The notes: generated by a model from the sequence alone, not told the origin. 64,000 bases of DNA from Salinivenus iranica (GCA_002894665.1 NCRB01000013.1:1-64000), one strand, 5' to 3'; shown: positions 8,611 through 18,313, counted from the stretch's first letter. Numbers and translations: made by a program.

Positions 8611-10065
8611 TTATTCGCCAAAGAGCGGCGCCGTGGGCCGGAGACGCCCCACGAAGTAATCAATTTGCTTCTCTCGGAAGAGGAGCGTGTAGCGGGCCCG
8701 CACCTGCTGGCTCGCCGCGTCCACGAAGTCGCGGTTCGCGTTCTGCAGCTCCACGATCGAGGCCGCCCCCAGGTTGTAGCGCTCCTGAGCGGCGGTGCGG
8801 GCCTGCCGGGCCGACCGGAGGCGGGCGTTGGCCGCCTCCAGCTGTTGGACGGCATTCTGGTAGTCGAGGTAGGCCTGCCGCACCTGTAGTGCCACCTGCT
8901 GTTGCTGGTCGTCGAGGGCGTACTGGGCGTTTCGGGCCTGCACCTTGGCCTGCTGGATCTGGGTCTCGCGCTGCCACTGGTCGAAGATCGGGATATTCAG
9001 GGACAGAGAGATGCTCCCCCCTCGGTTCTGTTCAAGCTGCTCCGAGAAGCCCACGTCCACCCGCTGGTTCGGATTGTCGGGATCCGGGATGCTGAAGTTG
9101 CTCGACCAGTCCGTGCCGTAGTTGGCCCCAACCGAGAGGCTGGGGTAGTACCGGGACCGCGCCGACTGCACGCTGTGCTCGGCCGCCCGCTGGTCCGCCT
9201 GCGCCACCTGGAGGTCCAGGCGTCGCTCAAAGGCCTCGTCAATCAGCGCCGAGGAGTCGTAGGTGCGCGCCTCGATCGAATCCCCCGGCGGATCGGGCAC
9301 GCGAAAGTCGTAGGGCCGGCGGGGGTTGAGCTGGAGCGTCTGAATGATCTGCGTCTGGGCAACCTCGCGCTCGCGCCGGGCCTGGAGCAGCGCCTGCTCG
9401 GCCTCCGCCACGTTGGCCTGCTGCGCGTACAGCTCCGACACCGGACGCGACCCAGCGTCCACGAACTCCTCAATCTGCCGCAGTTGCTGCTGGAGGGCAT
9501 CGAGCTCCTCCTGGCGCACCCGCACAATCTCGCGCGTCTCCACCAGGTTGATGAACTGCTCCATCACGGTGAACACCACCTCGCGCCGCGTTCGCTGCAG
9601 GTTGAACTCCTCCGCAACCGACTGGGACCGGGCCGAGCGGACCGACGAGATGTTTTCGAAGCCGTTAAAGATTGTGAGGTTGGAGCTCCCCCCGATGTTC
9701 AGAAAGTCGGTCGACTGCGAGGTGAAGTCGCCCGTCACCTGGCTGAAGTTTCGTCCATACTGCCGCTGCACGCTCGACGAGATGTTCAGGCTGGGCGCAA
9801 AGTCCATCCACTCGGACTGAAGCTCCGCCTCGCTCTGTTGCACCGACGCCTGCGCCCGCTGCAGGTCGGTGTTCTGGTCGAGCGCAATGCGAACGGCTTC
9901 GTCGAAGGTCACCTGGGTGGTGTCGGTGCGGGCCCCGAGGTCGGGCTGGGCCAGGAGGGCAGGCGCCCCCGCCATGCTCACGGCCGCGGCCAGGGCAAGC
10001 CCCCTCCACAGGGACCGGAGCGTGGGAAGAATGCGTGCGGCGAGGCGTCGAGACATATCGTGCAT
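8611..10065 (-). CDS. TolC-family outer-membrane efflux channel
   Basis: A 484-residue outer-membrane factor with a signal peptide (about residues 1-40, ending LLAQPD). The duplicated TolC repeat follows, with long Q/A-rich coiled-coil helices and the conserved entry VTFDEAVRIALDQNTDLQRAQ. Both halves show the helix signatures (VQQSEAELQSEWMDFAPSL; AAERYNLGAASIVELQNA-like text near the end). A second Met at codon 4 (10056) is an alternative start. It would trimerise and form the exit duct for the MacA/MacB-type proteins encoded on either side. A second, unrelated TolC-family gene serves the RND operon at 33-39 kb, so each efflux pump has its own duct. Confidence 0.92.
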   Translation of the reverse strand: MHDMSRRLAARILPTLRSLWRGLALAAAVSMAGAPALLAQPDLGARTDTTQVTFDEAVRIALDQNTDLQRAQASVQQSEAELQSEWMDFAPSLNISSSVQRQYGRNFSQVTGDFTSQSTDFLNIGGSSNLTIFNGFENISSVRSARSQSVAEEFNLQRTRREVVFTVMEQFINLVETREIVRVRQEELDALQQQLRQIEEFVDAGSRPVSELYAQQANVAEAEQALLQARREREVAQTQIIQTLQLNPRRPYDFRVPDPPGDSIEARTYDSSALIDEAFERRLDLQVAQADQRAAEHSVQSARSRYYPSLSVGANYGTDWSSNFSIPDPDNPNQRVDVGFSEQLEQNRGGSISLSLNIPIFDQWQRETQIQQAKVQARNAQYALDDQQQQVALQVRQAYLDYQNAVQQLEAANARLRSARQARTAAQERYNLGAASIVELQNANRDFVDAASQQVRARYTLLFREKQIDYFVGRLRPTAPLFGE

Positions 10066-10113
10066 GGGTGTGTTGTGGAACAGAACCTTCGCGTGCCGCC
10101 CCTGTGCGGCACG

Positions 10114-11328
10114 CTATTCGTATCGGAGGGAGTCGATGGGATCGAGGCGGGCGGCCTTGTAGGCCGGGTAGCCGCCAAAGACGAGGGCCAGCAGGGTGAC
10201 GCCCGCCACGGCAACGCCGGCCCAGAGCCACGGGAAGGCGGGCTGGATGTCGAACCAGACGGCCGTCAGGTTGCCCCCAAGCCCGCCCAGGAGGATGCCC
10301 ACGAGCCCGCCCACCTGGCACAGAATGACGGCTTCCAGGAGGAACTGGCCCAGAATGTCGTACCACTTGGCCCCCACAGCCTTCCGGATGCCGATTTCCT
10401 TCGTGCGTTCGGTGACGGAAACGAGCATGATGTTCATGATGCCCACCCCGGCGGCCAGCAGCGAAATGAGGCCCACGGCCGCGCCGCCCATCGTGAGGGT
10501 GCTCGTAAACTCGGCGAAGGTGCTCCGCAGCCCGTCGCTCGTATCGATATTGAAGTTGGCGGGCTGTCCCGCCCCCACCGCGCGGATCGTGCGCAGGTGT
10601 TGCATCACGGCCTCGCGGGCGGCCGGTAGGGCCTCCGGCGACGGGGCGCGCACCCGAATTGAGTTCATGTTGCGCCCTCCGTCGCCGTAGGTGCCGAGCA
10701 GGTACGTGAGTGGGGCGTACACCCGCGAGTTGGGGTCGCGGAAGAGGCCGCCCTTTTCGGCCAACACGCCCACCACCTCCAGTCGCACCCGGCCGATTTT
10801 GACCTCCTTGCCGATGGGGCTCACGGCCGGGAAGAGGGCCTCGGCGACCGAGGAGCCGAGCAGGGCCACGGGACGGGCGTTTTGCACATCCTGTTCGGCA
10901 AACGGGCGCCCGGCCCGCATGTCGTACCCGAAGTTCCCAAGGAAGAACTGATCCGTCCCGTAGAGGCTGATGTTGGGGTTGGTCTCCTCGCGGGCCGACT
11001 GGGCCGTTACGCCCCCATCGAAGGATTCCTCCACACTCACGGTGTAGGCGCTCCCCATCTGGTCCTTGAGGCGCATCGTCTGCCGGTACGTGAGGGGCGG
11101 ATGGTACTGCTCCTCGTTGCCCCCAAAGTCGTACCGCTCCACCGACAGTGTGGAGGCGCCAAGGCCCTGAATCGAGCTCTTGAAATAGAGGTCGATCACG
11201 TCGACGGCCGTCACCGCGGCGATCACCGCAAACACGCCGATCACCATGCCCAGCAGCGTAAGGGACGAGCGCAGCTTGTTCGCCCGGAGGGCGCTCAGGG
11301 CCTCTCGGATCGTTTCAAGCAGGTGCAT
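10114..11328 (-). CDS. MacB-type ABC permease, copy 2
   Basis: A 404-residue permease with the MacB topology. One N-terminal helix (RSSLTLLGMVIGVFAVIAAV) is followed by a large periplasmic MacB-PCD domain (about 60-280). Three C-terminal helices form the FtsX domain, including the conserved GIMNIMLVSVTERTKEIGIRKAVGA motif. It has no ATPase domain of its own; the single ATPase at 6402-7166 would serve it. It is a paralogue of the preceding gene (11362-12630), 33 bp away, with which it shares the coupling-helix motif TERTKEIGIRKAVGAK. The pair probably forms a heterodimer, by analogy with other split MacB-like systems; this is inference. Confidence 0.92.
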   Translation of the reverse strand: MHLLETIREALSALRANKLRSSLTLLGMVIGVFAVIAAVTAVDVIDLYFKSSIQGLGASTLSVERYDFGGNEEQYHPPLTYRQTMRLKDQMGSAYTVSVEESFDGGVTAQSAREETNPNISLYGTDQFFLGNFGYDMRAGRPFAEQDVQNARPVALLGSSVAEALFPAVSPIGKEVKIGRVRLEVVGVLAEKGGLFRDPNSRVYAPLTYLLGTYGDGGRNMNSIRVRAPSPEALPAAREAVMQHLRTIRAVGAGQPANFNIDTSDGLRSTFAEFTSTLTMGGAAVGLISLLAAGVGIMNIMLVSVTERTKEIGIRKAVGAKWYDILGQFLLEAVILCQVGGLVGILLGGLGGNLTAVWFDIQPAFPWLWAGVAVAGVTLLALVFGGYPAYKAARLDPIDSLRYE

Positions 11329-11361
11329 GGCGACGTGCGATGGTTCGAGAGCGGATGCCGG

Positions 11362-12630
11362 TTACTCGTAGCGGAGGGCCTCGATGGGGTCGGCGGTGGC
11401 CGCCTGCCAGGCCGGGGCAATGCCGAAGAGGATCCCCACCCCCACGCAGATGACGAACGCGATGAGGACGGTCTGCAGCGGTAGCGAGGCGGAAAACCCG
11501 AGCGCGCTAATGCCCATGGCCCCGAGCGCCGAGAGGCCCAGGCCAATCAGGCCCCCGATGAGGCACACGATGATGGCTTCGACGAGGAATTGGAGCAGAA
11601 TCGTCCGCTCCTTCGCCCCCACGGCCTTGCGAATCCCGATCTCTTTCGTCCGCTCGCGCACCGACACGAACATGATGTTCATGACGCCGATGCCGCCCAC
11701 CACGAGGGCGAGGCCCGTCAGGAACAGTCCCACGCCGTAGATCGCAACCTTGGTCCCGGCAAAGCTGGCGCGGATCTGCTGCTGGTCGTTGATCGCAAAG
11801 TTGTTGCGCTCGCCCGGCGGCACGCCCCGTGCCGTTCGCAGAATGCCGGTGAGTTCGTCTTCGGCGCGCGCCATGGACGTTCCCTCCCGCACCTTCACCA
11901 TGATGTTGACGCCCCACTGGCGGCTTACTCCGAACAGCTTATCGTAGGTGCTGAAGGGAATGATGCTGCGCTCGTCGGGCGTGCCCGGGCCGCTAAAGAG
12001 GCCCTCTCCCTGCGGCGTCTGCACCCCGATGACCCGACAGGGCGGCCCGTTGAGCGTAATCGTCTTGCCCAGCGGCGTGGCAACCGGAAAGAGTTCGTTC
12101 GCAATGTCGGCCCCAATCACACAGACGTTCCGCGCCCCCTGCTCGTCGGACTGGGTGAAGAAGCGCCCCTGGGCCAGCTCTACATCCCGAATGCGTCCGT
12201 ACTGCGGCGTCGAGCCGGTAATCTCCGCCTCTATGTCGCGCCCCTGGTACTCAACCGTCCGGTCGGTGTCGGTCGTGGGCGCCACCGCCGCGGCAAAGCG
12301 CGCCCGGTCGCGGATCGTCTGGGCCAGGGCGGGCTGGATCGCCGGGCGGTTGCGCAGGCGCCACCACTCCCGGTCCGTGTTTTGCCCCCAGGGAAACTGG
12401 TCGACGTAGAGCACATCGGCCCCCAACTGGGAGAGCGACTTCTCGAACTCCTGGTTGAGGCCGTTGATCACCGTCGCCATCAGGGTCACCGACGCGATGC
12501 CGATGATGACCCCAAGGGTGGTGAGCGTCGAACGCATCTTGTTGGCCCAGATGGCCTGGACGGCGATGCGCACGCCCTCAATAATTTCGAAGAGCACCCG
12601 GCGCACGGCGTAGGGAGATGTGATATGCAA
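11362..12630 (-). CDS. MacB-type ABC permease, copy 1
   Basis: A 422-residue inner-membrane permease and the first transporter gene of the efflux operon. An N-terminal helix (RSTLTTLGVIIGIASVTLMATV) is followed by a periplasmic MacB-PCD domain. Three C-terminal FtsX helices carry GVMNIMFVSVRERTKEIGIRKAVGAKERTILLQF (only the central motif is diagnostic). Like its neighbour it lacks an ATPase domain. It is separated by 99 bp from the lipoprotein gene upstream and 33 bp from its paralogue downstream. Family members export macrolides, lipoproteins, siderophores or peptides; no substrate can be inferred here. Confidence 0.92.
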   Translation of the reverse strand: MHITSPYAVRRVLFEIIEGVRIAVQAIWANKMRSTLTTLGVIIGIASVTLMATVINGLNQEFEKSLSQLGADVLYVDQFPWGQNTDREWWRLRNRPAIQPALAQTIRDRARFAAAVAPTTDTDRTVEYQGRDIEAEITGSTPQYGRIRDVELAQGRFFTQSDEQGARNVCVIGADIANELFPVATPLGKTITLNGPPCRVIGVQTPQGEGLFSGPGTPDERSIIPFSTYDKLFGVSRQWGVNIMVKVREGTSMARAEDELTGILRTARGVPPGERNNFAINDQQQIRASFAGTKVAIYGVGLFLTGLALVVGGIGVMNIMFVSVRERTKEIGIRKAVGAKERTILLQFLVEAIIVCLIGGLIGLGLSALGAMGISALGFSASLPLQTVLIAFVICVGVGILFGIAPAWQAATADPIEALRYE

Positions 12631-12729
12631 ACGACACGAACGTGTGAGCTGTCGGCCTCATCGGAAGCAGACAGGGCGTCGGGCCCGCAGGTTGCAGTTC
12701 TGCCCGCTTGCCCGACCTCGCGCGATCTT

Positions 12730-14049
12730 CTACAAGGGAAGGGGCCGCATGATGCCGCTAAATCGATGAGTTGCCTCATTTGCAGGACGAGTTGACGTAT
12801 CGGACCAACGAACGGTCTCGTCCCGCTGGGCCGTCGCCTCGTTCTCTTTCATGCGGCGCAGCAGCTCCCGCGCCAGTGAGAACTGCACGCGGACCAGCGG
12901 GCCGTCGCGCTCGACCGTGGCCTGCTCCAGCAGGTTCTGTTGCTGTTCGGAGAGCTGGCTCTGGGAGAGGCGCAGGACGGCCAGAAGCCCCTCGGCCATC
13001 TCGGCCACATTGCTGGCGGTGGCGTCGTCCGCCATCGTAAGGTACACATCCCCCTCCAGGGCCGCGTCCGTGAGCGTGAGGGCCAGCGCCTGCTCGCGCA
13101 CATTCTCTTTCAGTTGATCAATCTTCCCGCCGGCCTTCTCTTCGATTGCCGACACGCCGGAGGACATCTCGTTGAGCCCCAGCACCCGATTCGACCACTG
13201 GACGAGGGCGCGCTGCACGCCCGCCTGGGTCACCGACGACCCGTCCTCCTCGCCGGACGCCGCACCGGACTCCTCGCCGGACGCGGCCGCTCCGGCCGAG
13301 GCCACCGCCGCCCCGAGGGCCGTCGAGTCGCCGAGGACCGTCTGCAACACGTTGCGCCCCGCCACCCAGGCGGTCCGGTCGCGCCCCAGGCGCTGGACGA
13401 GGGTCATGTACGCCTCGTCGTCGCTGAGGCGCCCCTCGTCTCCCTGGTGCCGATCGACCATGGCCCGGGCGCGCTCGGCGTCGAAGGCCACCCCCACGGT
13501 CCCGTTGTCGACAAACGCCAGGTGCACCGCATCGTCGGATTGCGGGGCGGCGTCGGAGGCCTCATCTTTTGCCTCGTCGCCGGCCCCCGTCCCGAGCGTC
13601 ATCCGGTAGAGCGGCGTGCCGCGGTACGTGGTGCGCTCCGCCTGCACGTCGGACGCCTGATTCAGGTACTGGTCCATTTGATCCGCGGTGAGATTGGCGA
13701 ACACCACGGCGCTCACTGCCTGCGTGTCGCCCTTTTCCAGGGTGCCGTATACGGCCTTCAGGTCCGTTCGCGGGTTCAGGCCCGTCGCCTCCAAAAAGGC
13801 GCGGACGGGCGGAGGCGCTGCGGCCCGAAGGCTGTCCGCCGTCAGGTCCTGCAGCTCGTCGACCTGCTGAAACGCCGCCTCCAGATTCACCATCCCCACG
13901 GCGCGCGGCCCGCCCGGAAGCAGAGCCGCGGCCCGACGCGTCTGCGCCGGGACCTGATCGGTCATGCTCATGTAGGGCTCGCATCCAGCAAGCACGAGAA
14001 GCCCAAGCAGGGCGGAGACAATCCAAAAACGGGAGCGGGAGAACATCAT
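12730..14049 (-). CDS. Predicted lipoprotein of unknown function
   Basis: A 439-residue secreted protein with a clear lipoprotein signal (FWIVSALLGLLVLAGCEP, Cys near residue 23). Initiation is at the double ATG 14049/14046, which places the signal peptide correctly. The body is hydrophilic and acidic, with a low-complexity Ser/Gly/Glu patch near residues 225-245 (SGEESGAASGEEDGSS). The pattern of AVGMVNLEAAFQQVDEL, VVFANLTADQMDQYL and VYLTMADDATASNVAEMAEGLL resembles DUF3352-like bacterial lipoproteins, but I do not assign it firmly. It lies between the LytTR regulator and the MacB permeases, on the same strand, so it may be part of the efflux regulon. Confidence 0.75.
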   Translation of the reverse strand: MMFSRSRFWIVSALLGLLVLAGCEPYMSMTDQVPAQTRRAAALLPGGPRAVGMVNLEAAFQQVDELQDLTADSLRAAAPPPVRAFLEATGLNPRTDLKAVYGTLEKGDTQAVSAVVFANLTADQMDQYLNQASDVQAERTTYRGTPLYRMTLGTGAGDEAKDEASDAAPQSDDAVHLAFVDNGTVGVAFDAERARAMVDRHQGDEGRLSDDEAYMTLVQRLGRDRTAWVAGRNVLQTVLGDSTALGAAVASAGAAASGEESGAASGEEDGSSVTQAGVQRALVQWSNRVLGLNEMSSGVSAIEEKAGGKIDQLKENVREQALALTLTDAALEGDVYLTMADDATASNVAEMAEGLLAVLRLSQSQLSEQQQNLLEQATVERDGPLVRVQFSLARELLRRMKENEATAQRDETVRWSDTSTRPANEATHRFSGIMRPLPL

Positions 14050-14191
14050 GGCGCGGCGATCGGCTAGTGAGTGGACAACGTCCGGTATGCACAACGCCCG
14101 CGCCCCCGCCAGGATGCCCCTCGTGCGACGAACGGGCCGCCTGCGTCGACGGACGGACGCCCGTCCGGGCTCCCTCTCCGTTTGGGCCCTC

Positions 14192-14989
14192 TTAGCCGTC
14201 CGCCCCAATCAGCGCCTCCACATTCTCCCGGTAGCCGCGGCTCGTCTTCAACGGGGTGCCGCACTCCATAATGAGACGGTACGTGCCGTGGTCGAGCGGG
14301 CGAAGTTCCGTGACGTAGTTCGTGTTTACGATGTAGGAGCGGTGGACGCGCAGGAAGCGCTCGGCGTCGAGCCGCTCGGTCAGCTCTTTCATGGTGGCGC
14401 GGATGAGGTGCTTCTCCTCCCCATCGCAAAGCGCCACGTAGTCGCCCTCCGACTCGAGCCACTGCACCTCATCGGCCTCCACGAAGTAGATGCGCTTGCG
14501 GCTGCGGACGGTGAAGCGCTCCAGGGGCTCCTCCTCATCGCTTGTGTCCTCGGCCTCGTCCTCCTCCGTCGCGTACCGGTCGAGCACGGCGCGGAGCCGG
14601 TCGCTCAGGTCTTCGGCCTCGGCCCGCTGGAGCTGGGTGCGCGCCCGGTCGATGGCCTCCGCAAAGCGCGCCTCATCGATGGGCTTGAGCAGATAGTCGA
14701 GCGCGTGGGCATCGAACGCCTCCAGCGCATACTCGTCGTAGGCCGTTACAAAAATGGTGAGCGGCATGCGGTCGACGCCTACCTCGCGGACCACCTCCAG
14801 CCCACTCATCTCGGGCATCTGTACGTCGAGAAACACGAGGTCGGGGGCCTCGTCCTCGATCAGGCGAACGGCCTCGGGCCCATCCCCCGCCTCCCCAACG
14901 ATGCGCACTTCCTCGACCGAGTCCAGGAGCTGTCGGACGCCCGTACGGGCCAGTGGTTCGTCGTCAACAATGAGGGCACGAATCGACAT
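14192..14989 (-). CDS. LytTR-family response regulator
   Basis: A 265-residue two-component regulator. The receiver domain (about 1-120) has the acidic pair in LIVDDEP, the phospho-acceptor Asp in LVFLDVQMPEMSG and the conserved Lys in YLLKPID. An acidic linker (EEDEAEDTSDEEEP) leads to a LytTR DNA-binding domain (about 160-262) with the typical IYFVEADEVQWLESEGDYV, FLRVHRSYIVN and SRGYRENV segments. It starts 51 bp after the stop codon of the LytS-type kinase gene, its likely partner. LytTR regulators usually control nearby transport or envelope genes, and the MacAB-type operon directly downstream is the obvious candidate target. Confidence 0.95.
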   Translation of the reverse strand: MSIRALIVDDEPLARTGVRQLLDSVEEVRIVGEAGDGPEAVRLIEDEAPDLVFLDVQMPEMSGLEVVREVGVDRMPLTIFVTAYDEYALEAFDAHALDYLLKPIDEARFAEAIDRARTQLQRAEAEDLSDRLRAVLDRYATEEDEAEDTSDEEEPLERFTVRSRKRIYFVEADEVQWLESEGDYVALCDGEEKHLIRATMKELTERLDAERFLRVHRSYIVNTNYVTELRPLDHGTYRLIMECGTPLKTSRGYRENVEALIGADG

Positions 14990-15039
14990 GGGGTGCGGCG
15001 TCGATCAGTGAAAAGACAGAACGCGAGTGGAGCGGAGAG

Positions 15040-16293
15040 CTAGGATTCCGACACCGTGACGGGGTCCACGGCGTCTTCGGCGAGCGGGGTGTCGTCGGGC
15101 TCTCGCGGGATGCGGATCGTGACGCGCGCCCCGCCCTCGGCGGCGGTGCCGAGCTCTATGGAGTGCCGGTCGCCGTACAGGGTGTCCAGGCGCCGGCAGG
15201 TGTTGGAGAGGCCCACGCTGTCCTCATCCGAAAGGGCGTCGGGATCGAACGACTCGAAGCCGGGCCCGCTGTCGGCCACCGTAAGCTCAACCTGGTTGCC
15301 GTCGGGCCCCGCCGGGACGGCCGTCACCCGCACCCGTCCCGCCTCGGCGTGCGGGGCAACGCCGTGGCGCACCGCGTTCTCGACCAGGGGCTGCAGGATG
15401 AGGTAGGGCACGGAGGCCTCGCTCACGCCGGGGTCCACCGAGATCTCCGCCTGTAGCCGGTCGCCGAACCGGGTCTGCTCAATCTCAAGGTACCGCTCCA
15501 GAAAATCGATCTCTTCCCGCAGGGGGACCATCTGCACGTCGGCCCCCTGAAAGGTGGCCCGCAGGAGGTCGCTCAGGAGCCGAAGCGTGCGGGCGGCCTT
15601 GTCCGTGTCGCCCCCGCGCACCAGCACGGCAATCGCGTTGAGCGTATTAAAGAGAAAGTGCGGGTTCACCTGCATGCGAAGGGCCTGGAGCTGCGCCTGC
15701 GCAAGCTCGCCCCGGAGCGCCTGGGTTTGAGCCTCCTGCTCACGGGAGCGCACAAAGTGCTCGTAGGCAAAGCACAGGGCCGCGAGGATGAAGTACGTGA
15801 AGTAGTCCGTCACGAAGCGGCGGAAGAGCAGCACCGCCAGCGGCCAGTCCTCAATGTCGTAGGGCTCGGCCCGCACGAAGGAGGTCGTGAAGTCGGGGTA
15901 GACGCCCTCCCGCGTGAACGTCGCGAGGGCAAAGAGGCCCTGCTCCAATGCCACGTGGAGGGCCGCGATGGGCACGCCAAACGCGAGCCCCCACCACAGG
16001 CCGCGGCGCCAGCTCGTCCGCACGTCGACCCACTGGAAGAGGGCGAGCACCAGCGGCGTCAACAGGGCCCACAGATGGAGGCGCGTCCACAGCCCCACGA
16101 CGAACGCGAAGAGCGCAAACGGCACGCGCAGCCACAGCAGCTCCCGGTTGGTCGTCTGGAACCATTCCACGATGCGCGGCGCCGTGGCCTCCGTGAGGAG
16201 GAGCAGGGCCGCGAGGAGGGCCGTGCCGTAGAGGAGGTAGCGCCGCGCAAACCGGTGAAGGGACGACAGCTCCGATGAGGCCGGGCCGGCCAT
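15040..16293 (-). CDS. LytS/YehU-type sensor histidine kinase
   Basis: A 417-residue membrane kinase. The start at ATG 16293 (MAGPASSELSSLHRF) precedes the first helix; the frame further upstream runs into the tRNA-Ser gene. Six hydrophobic segments occupy about residues 20-200. A short coiled coil (REQEAQTQALRGELAQAQ) leads to the His-kinase domain of the LytS family, with phospho-acceptor His in QVNPHFLFNTLNAI. The ATP-binding domain has the N-box LQPLVENAVRHG and a G-box in ADSGPGFE. No extracellular ligand domain is recognisable, so it probably senses a membrane or envelope signal and passes phosphate to the LytTR regulator 51 bp downstream. Confidence 0.93.
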   Translation of the reverse strand: MAGPASSELSSLHRFARRYLLYGTALLAALLLLTEATAPRIVEWFQTTNRELLWLRVPFALFAFVVGLWTRLHLWALLTPLVLALFQWVDVRTSWRRGLWWGLAFGVPIAALHVALEQGLFALATFTREGVYPDFTTSFVRAEPYDIEDWPLAVLLFRRFVTDYFTYFILAALCFAYEHFVRSREQEAQTQALRGELAQAQLQALRMQVNPHFLFNTLNAIAVLVRGGDTDKAARTLRLLSDLLRATFQGADVQMVPLREEIDFLERYLEIEQTRFGDRLQAEISVDPGVSEASVPYLILQPLVENAVRHGVAPHAEAGRVRVTAVPAGPDGNQVELTVADSGPGFESFDPDALSDEDSVGLSNTCRRLDTLYGDRHSIELGTAAEGGARVTIRIPREPDDTPLAEDAVDPVTVSES

Positions 16294-16447
16294 AAACGAA
16301 CTCGACGCGTGAAGGAATCGGACGCACAGGCCAGAGACGACCGGCAGGGCCCGCCGGTCGCCCCGATCCTTCGTATCAACGGCCAGCGCCTCCTGAACGT
16401 TACAGCCCGAGGCGCGAAGCCGCACGCGGCGGCCCCGCGGGGCGAGG

Positions 16448-16536
16448 CGGAGGGGGAGGGATTCGAACCCTCGAGGCCGCAACGGGCCTGCCGGTTTTCA
16501 AGACCGGTGCATTCGACCAGGCTCTGCCACCCCTCC
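16448..16536 (-). tRNA. tRNA-Ser (UGA anticodon)
   Basis: An 89-nt class II tRNA read on the minus strand. The acceptor stem GGAGGGG pairs with CCCCTCC, the anticodon arm is CCGGT-CTTGAAA-ACCGG with anticodon TGA, a long variable arm follows, and the T-arm is GAGGG-TTCGAAT-CCCTC. The CCA end is not encoded. It decodes UCA (and UCN by wobble) serine codons. It lies between the NhaC-family antiporter and the LytS kinase and probably has its own promoter. Confidence 0.96.
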
Positions 16537-16638
16537 GGGTGCTAACACGACAGTATTCTTTCACCCTGGCTTCTTCCGGGGAGTTTCAATACCGCCTTGA
16601 ATCTACGGTGGAGCCCGTTCCAGGCGCGGCGCCGGGGG

Positions 16639-18066
16639 CTATCCTGCCCACACCCCCGCCACGACAAACCCGAGGGCCGCCACGCCGGCCTGCACCAGAG
16701 CATACGGCATCTGCGTGTTGATGTGGTCGACGTGGTCGCAGGCCGAGGCCATCGACGCGATGATGGAGGTGTCCGAGAGGGGCGAGGCGTGATCGCCAAA
16801 GAGCCCGCCGGACAGCACGGCGCCCAGCAGAAGGGCGGGCGGCAGCCCCAGCCCCTGCGCCAGCGGAAGGGCCACCGGAATGAGGATCGCAAAGGCCGTC
16901 CACGAGGAGCCGAGCGTGAACGAGACGAAGCAGGTCGCCCCGAACACCGTCACCGGCATCCACCAGGCCGGCCCCTCCCCCACGAGTCCCGACACGTACG
17001 CGCCCATCTCCAGTGCCTGCGACACCTGTCCCAGCGCAAAGGCCAGCACGAGCAGAAAGGTGACCGGCACGAGGCCCGACGCCCCCTTCACGACCCAGTC
17101 CATCGCCTCCTCCAGCGACAGGACCGATGCCCCGCCCCAGAGCCGCGGCCCAACGTAAAGCAGCAGCGCCGTCCCCACCGCCGTCCCCACCGCCCAGAGC
17201 ACGGCGGTCGCCCCGCTGCCCTCCATAAGCGAGCCGTTGCCCGTGACGTAGAGCCCGACAAAGATCATCCCAACCATCACGGCCACGGGCACCAGGAGAT
17301 TGCGCGCCCGGGGCACCACGCCATCCGGCGGCTCAATGCGGGCGATGTCTTCCGTAATCATGGGCTGAGCCCCCGGGCGCAAGAGCTCGCCTCGGTCCCG
17401 CGCACGCTCCTCGGCCCGCCGCATCGGCCCAAAGCCCCACCCTGTGAGGGCCAGGGCCAGCGAAAAGAGGATGGCGGCCAGGCCAAAGAAGTTGAACAAA
17501 AGTGCCCCGACCAATACCGACACGGCGCTTCCCGCCACGTCCTGCGCGCTCACGAGGCCGAGCACGTACGCCCCCCACCCGTTCAGCGGAATCATCATGC
17601 ACACCGGCGCACAGGTGGCGTCGCAGTAGTACGCCAGCTTCTCGCGCGGGAGGTTCAGGTCGTCGAAGAAGGGTCGGCTCACCGCCCCCACGGTCAGGTT
17701 TGAAATGTTCGACTCCACAAACATCACCAGTCCCGTGCCCCACGCCAGCACCTCGGCGCCCCGCGTGCTGGTGCCCCAGCCCCGCTCCCGTGCCCAGGCC
17801 ACAAACCCGCGCACGCCCCCGGAGGCCTGCACGAGCCCCACCAGACTGCCGACCAGCAGGCAGAAGACCAGGATGCTCGCGTTCGTCTCGTTCGTAAAAA
17901 CGGTGACGATCTGGTCGGCCATCTCGCGGAGGCCCAACACCGGATTGCCGCCGGCAAGAATGGTGGTGCCCAGCCACAGCCCCGCGAGGAGCGACAGGTA
18001 AATCTGGCGCGTACTCATCGCCAGCCCGATGGCCAGCACGGGGGGCAGCAGCACAATCCAGTCCAT
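16639..18066 (-). CDS. NhaC-family Na+/H+ antiporter
   Basis: A 475-residue inner-membrane protein of the NhaC / Na+:H+ antiporter superfamily with about 11-12 hydrophobic helices. The start at ATG 18066 (MDWIVLLPPVLAIGLA) puts the first helix at the N terminus, as is usual for this family. Family-like segments include the re-entrant LGSSWTAFAILIPVALPLAQ, GGLFGDHASPLSDTSIIASMAS and the loop SNISNLTVGAVSRPFF. The GDHASPLSDTSI motif is a hallmark of NhaC-type proteins. The protein would expel sodium (or exchange related ions) for protons, a role that fits a salt-adapted cell. It is monocistronic as far as can be seen, with the helicase gene 250 bp upstream. Confidence 0.9.
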   Translation of the reverse strand: MDWIVLLPPVLAIGLAMSTRQIYLSLLAGLWLGTTILAGGNPVLGLREMADQIVTVFTNETNASILVFCLLVGSLVGLVQASGGVRGFVAWARERGWGTSTRGAEVLAWGTGLVMFVESNISNLTVGAVSRPFFDDLNLPREKLAYYCDATCAPVCMMIPLNGWGAYVLGLVSAQDVAGSAVSVLVGALLFNFFGLAAILFSLALALTGWGFGPMRRAEERARDRGELLRPGAQPMITEDIARIEPPDGVVPRARNLLVPVAVMVGMIFVGLYVTGNGSLMEGSGATAVLWAVGTAVGTALLLYVGPRLWGGASVLSLEEAMDWVVKGASGLVPVTFLLVLAFALGQVSQALEMGAYVSGLVGEGPAWWMPVTVFGATCFVSFTLGSSWTAFAILIPVALPLAQGLGLPPALLLGAVLSGGLFGDHASPLSDTSIIASMASACDHVDHINTQMPYALVQAGVAALGFVVAGVWAG

Positions 18067-18313
18067 ACGAAATCCCGACGAGTCGGTGGGAGAGAATCGC
18101 AGATTTCCCCGCCCCAACTAATCAAGAACGTGCGTCAGGGGCAAGCCGCCCAACGGCCGCGGCGGACGCCGCCTTCCCCCGAGAAAGGGTCGATGCCCCA
18201 GGGCGTGTCCCCCTCTTCCGTGGGGCGAGGCGGATTTGCCCTCCGGATCCTCCCAAAACAAGTCGCTTGTCCCCGCTCCCGGGGAGGCACTACGGCTCGG
18301 CGATCGCCTCCGC

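Noticed and set aside
18118-18313. Possible terminator after the helicase gene
   Set aside because: GC stems exist (CTCCCCGGGAGCGGGGA) but the T run is short and separated from the stem, so support is too weak.
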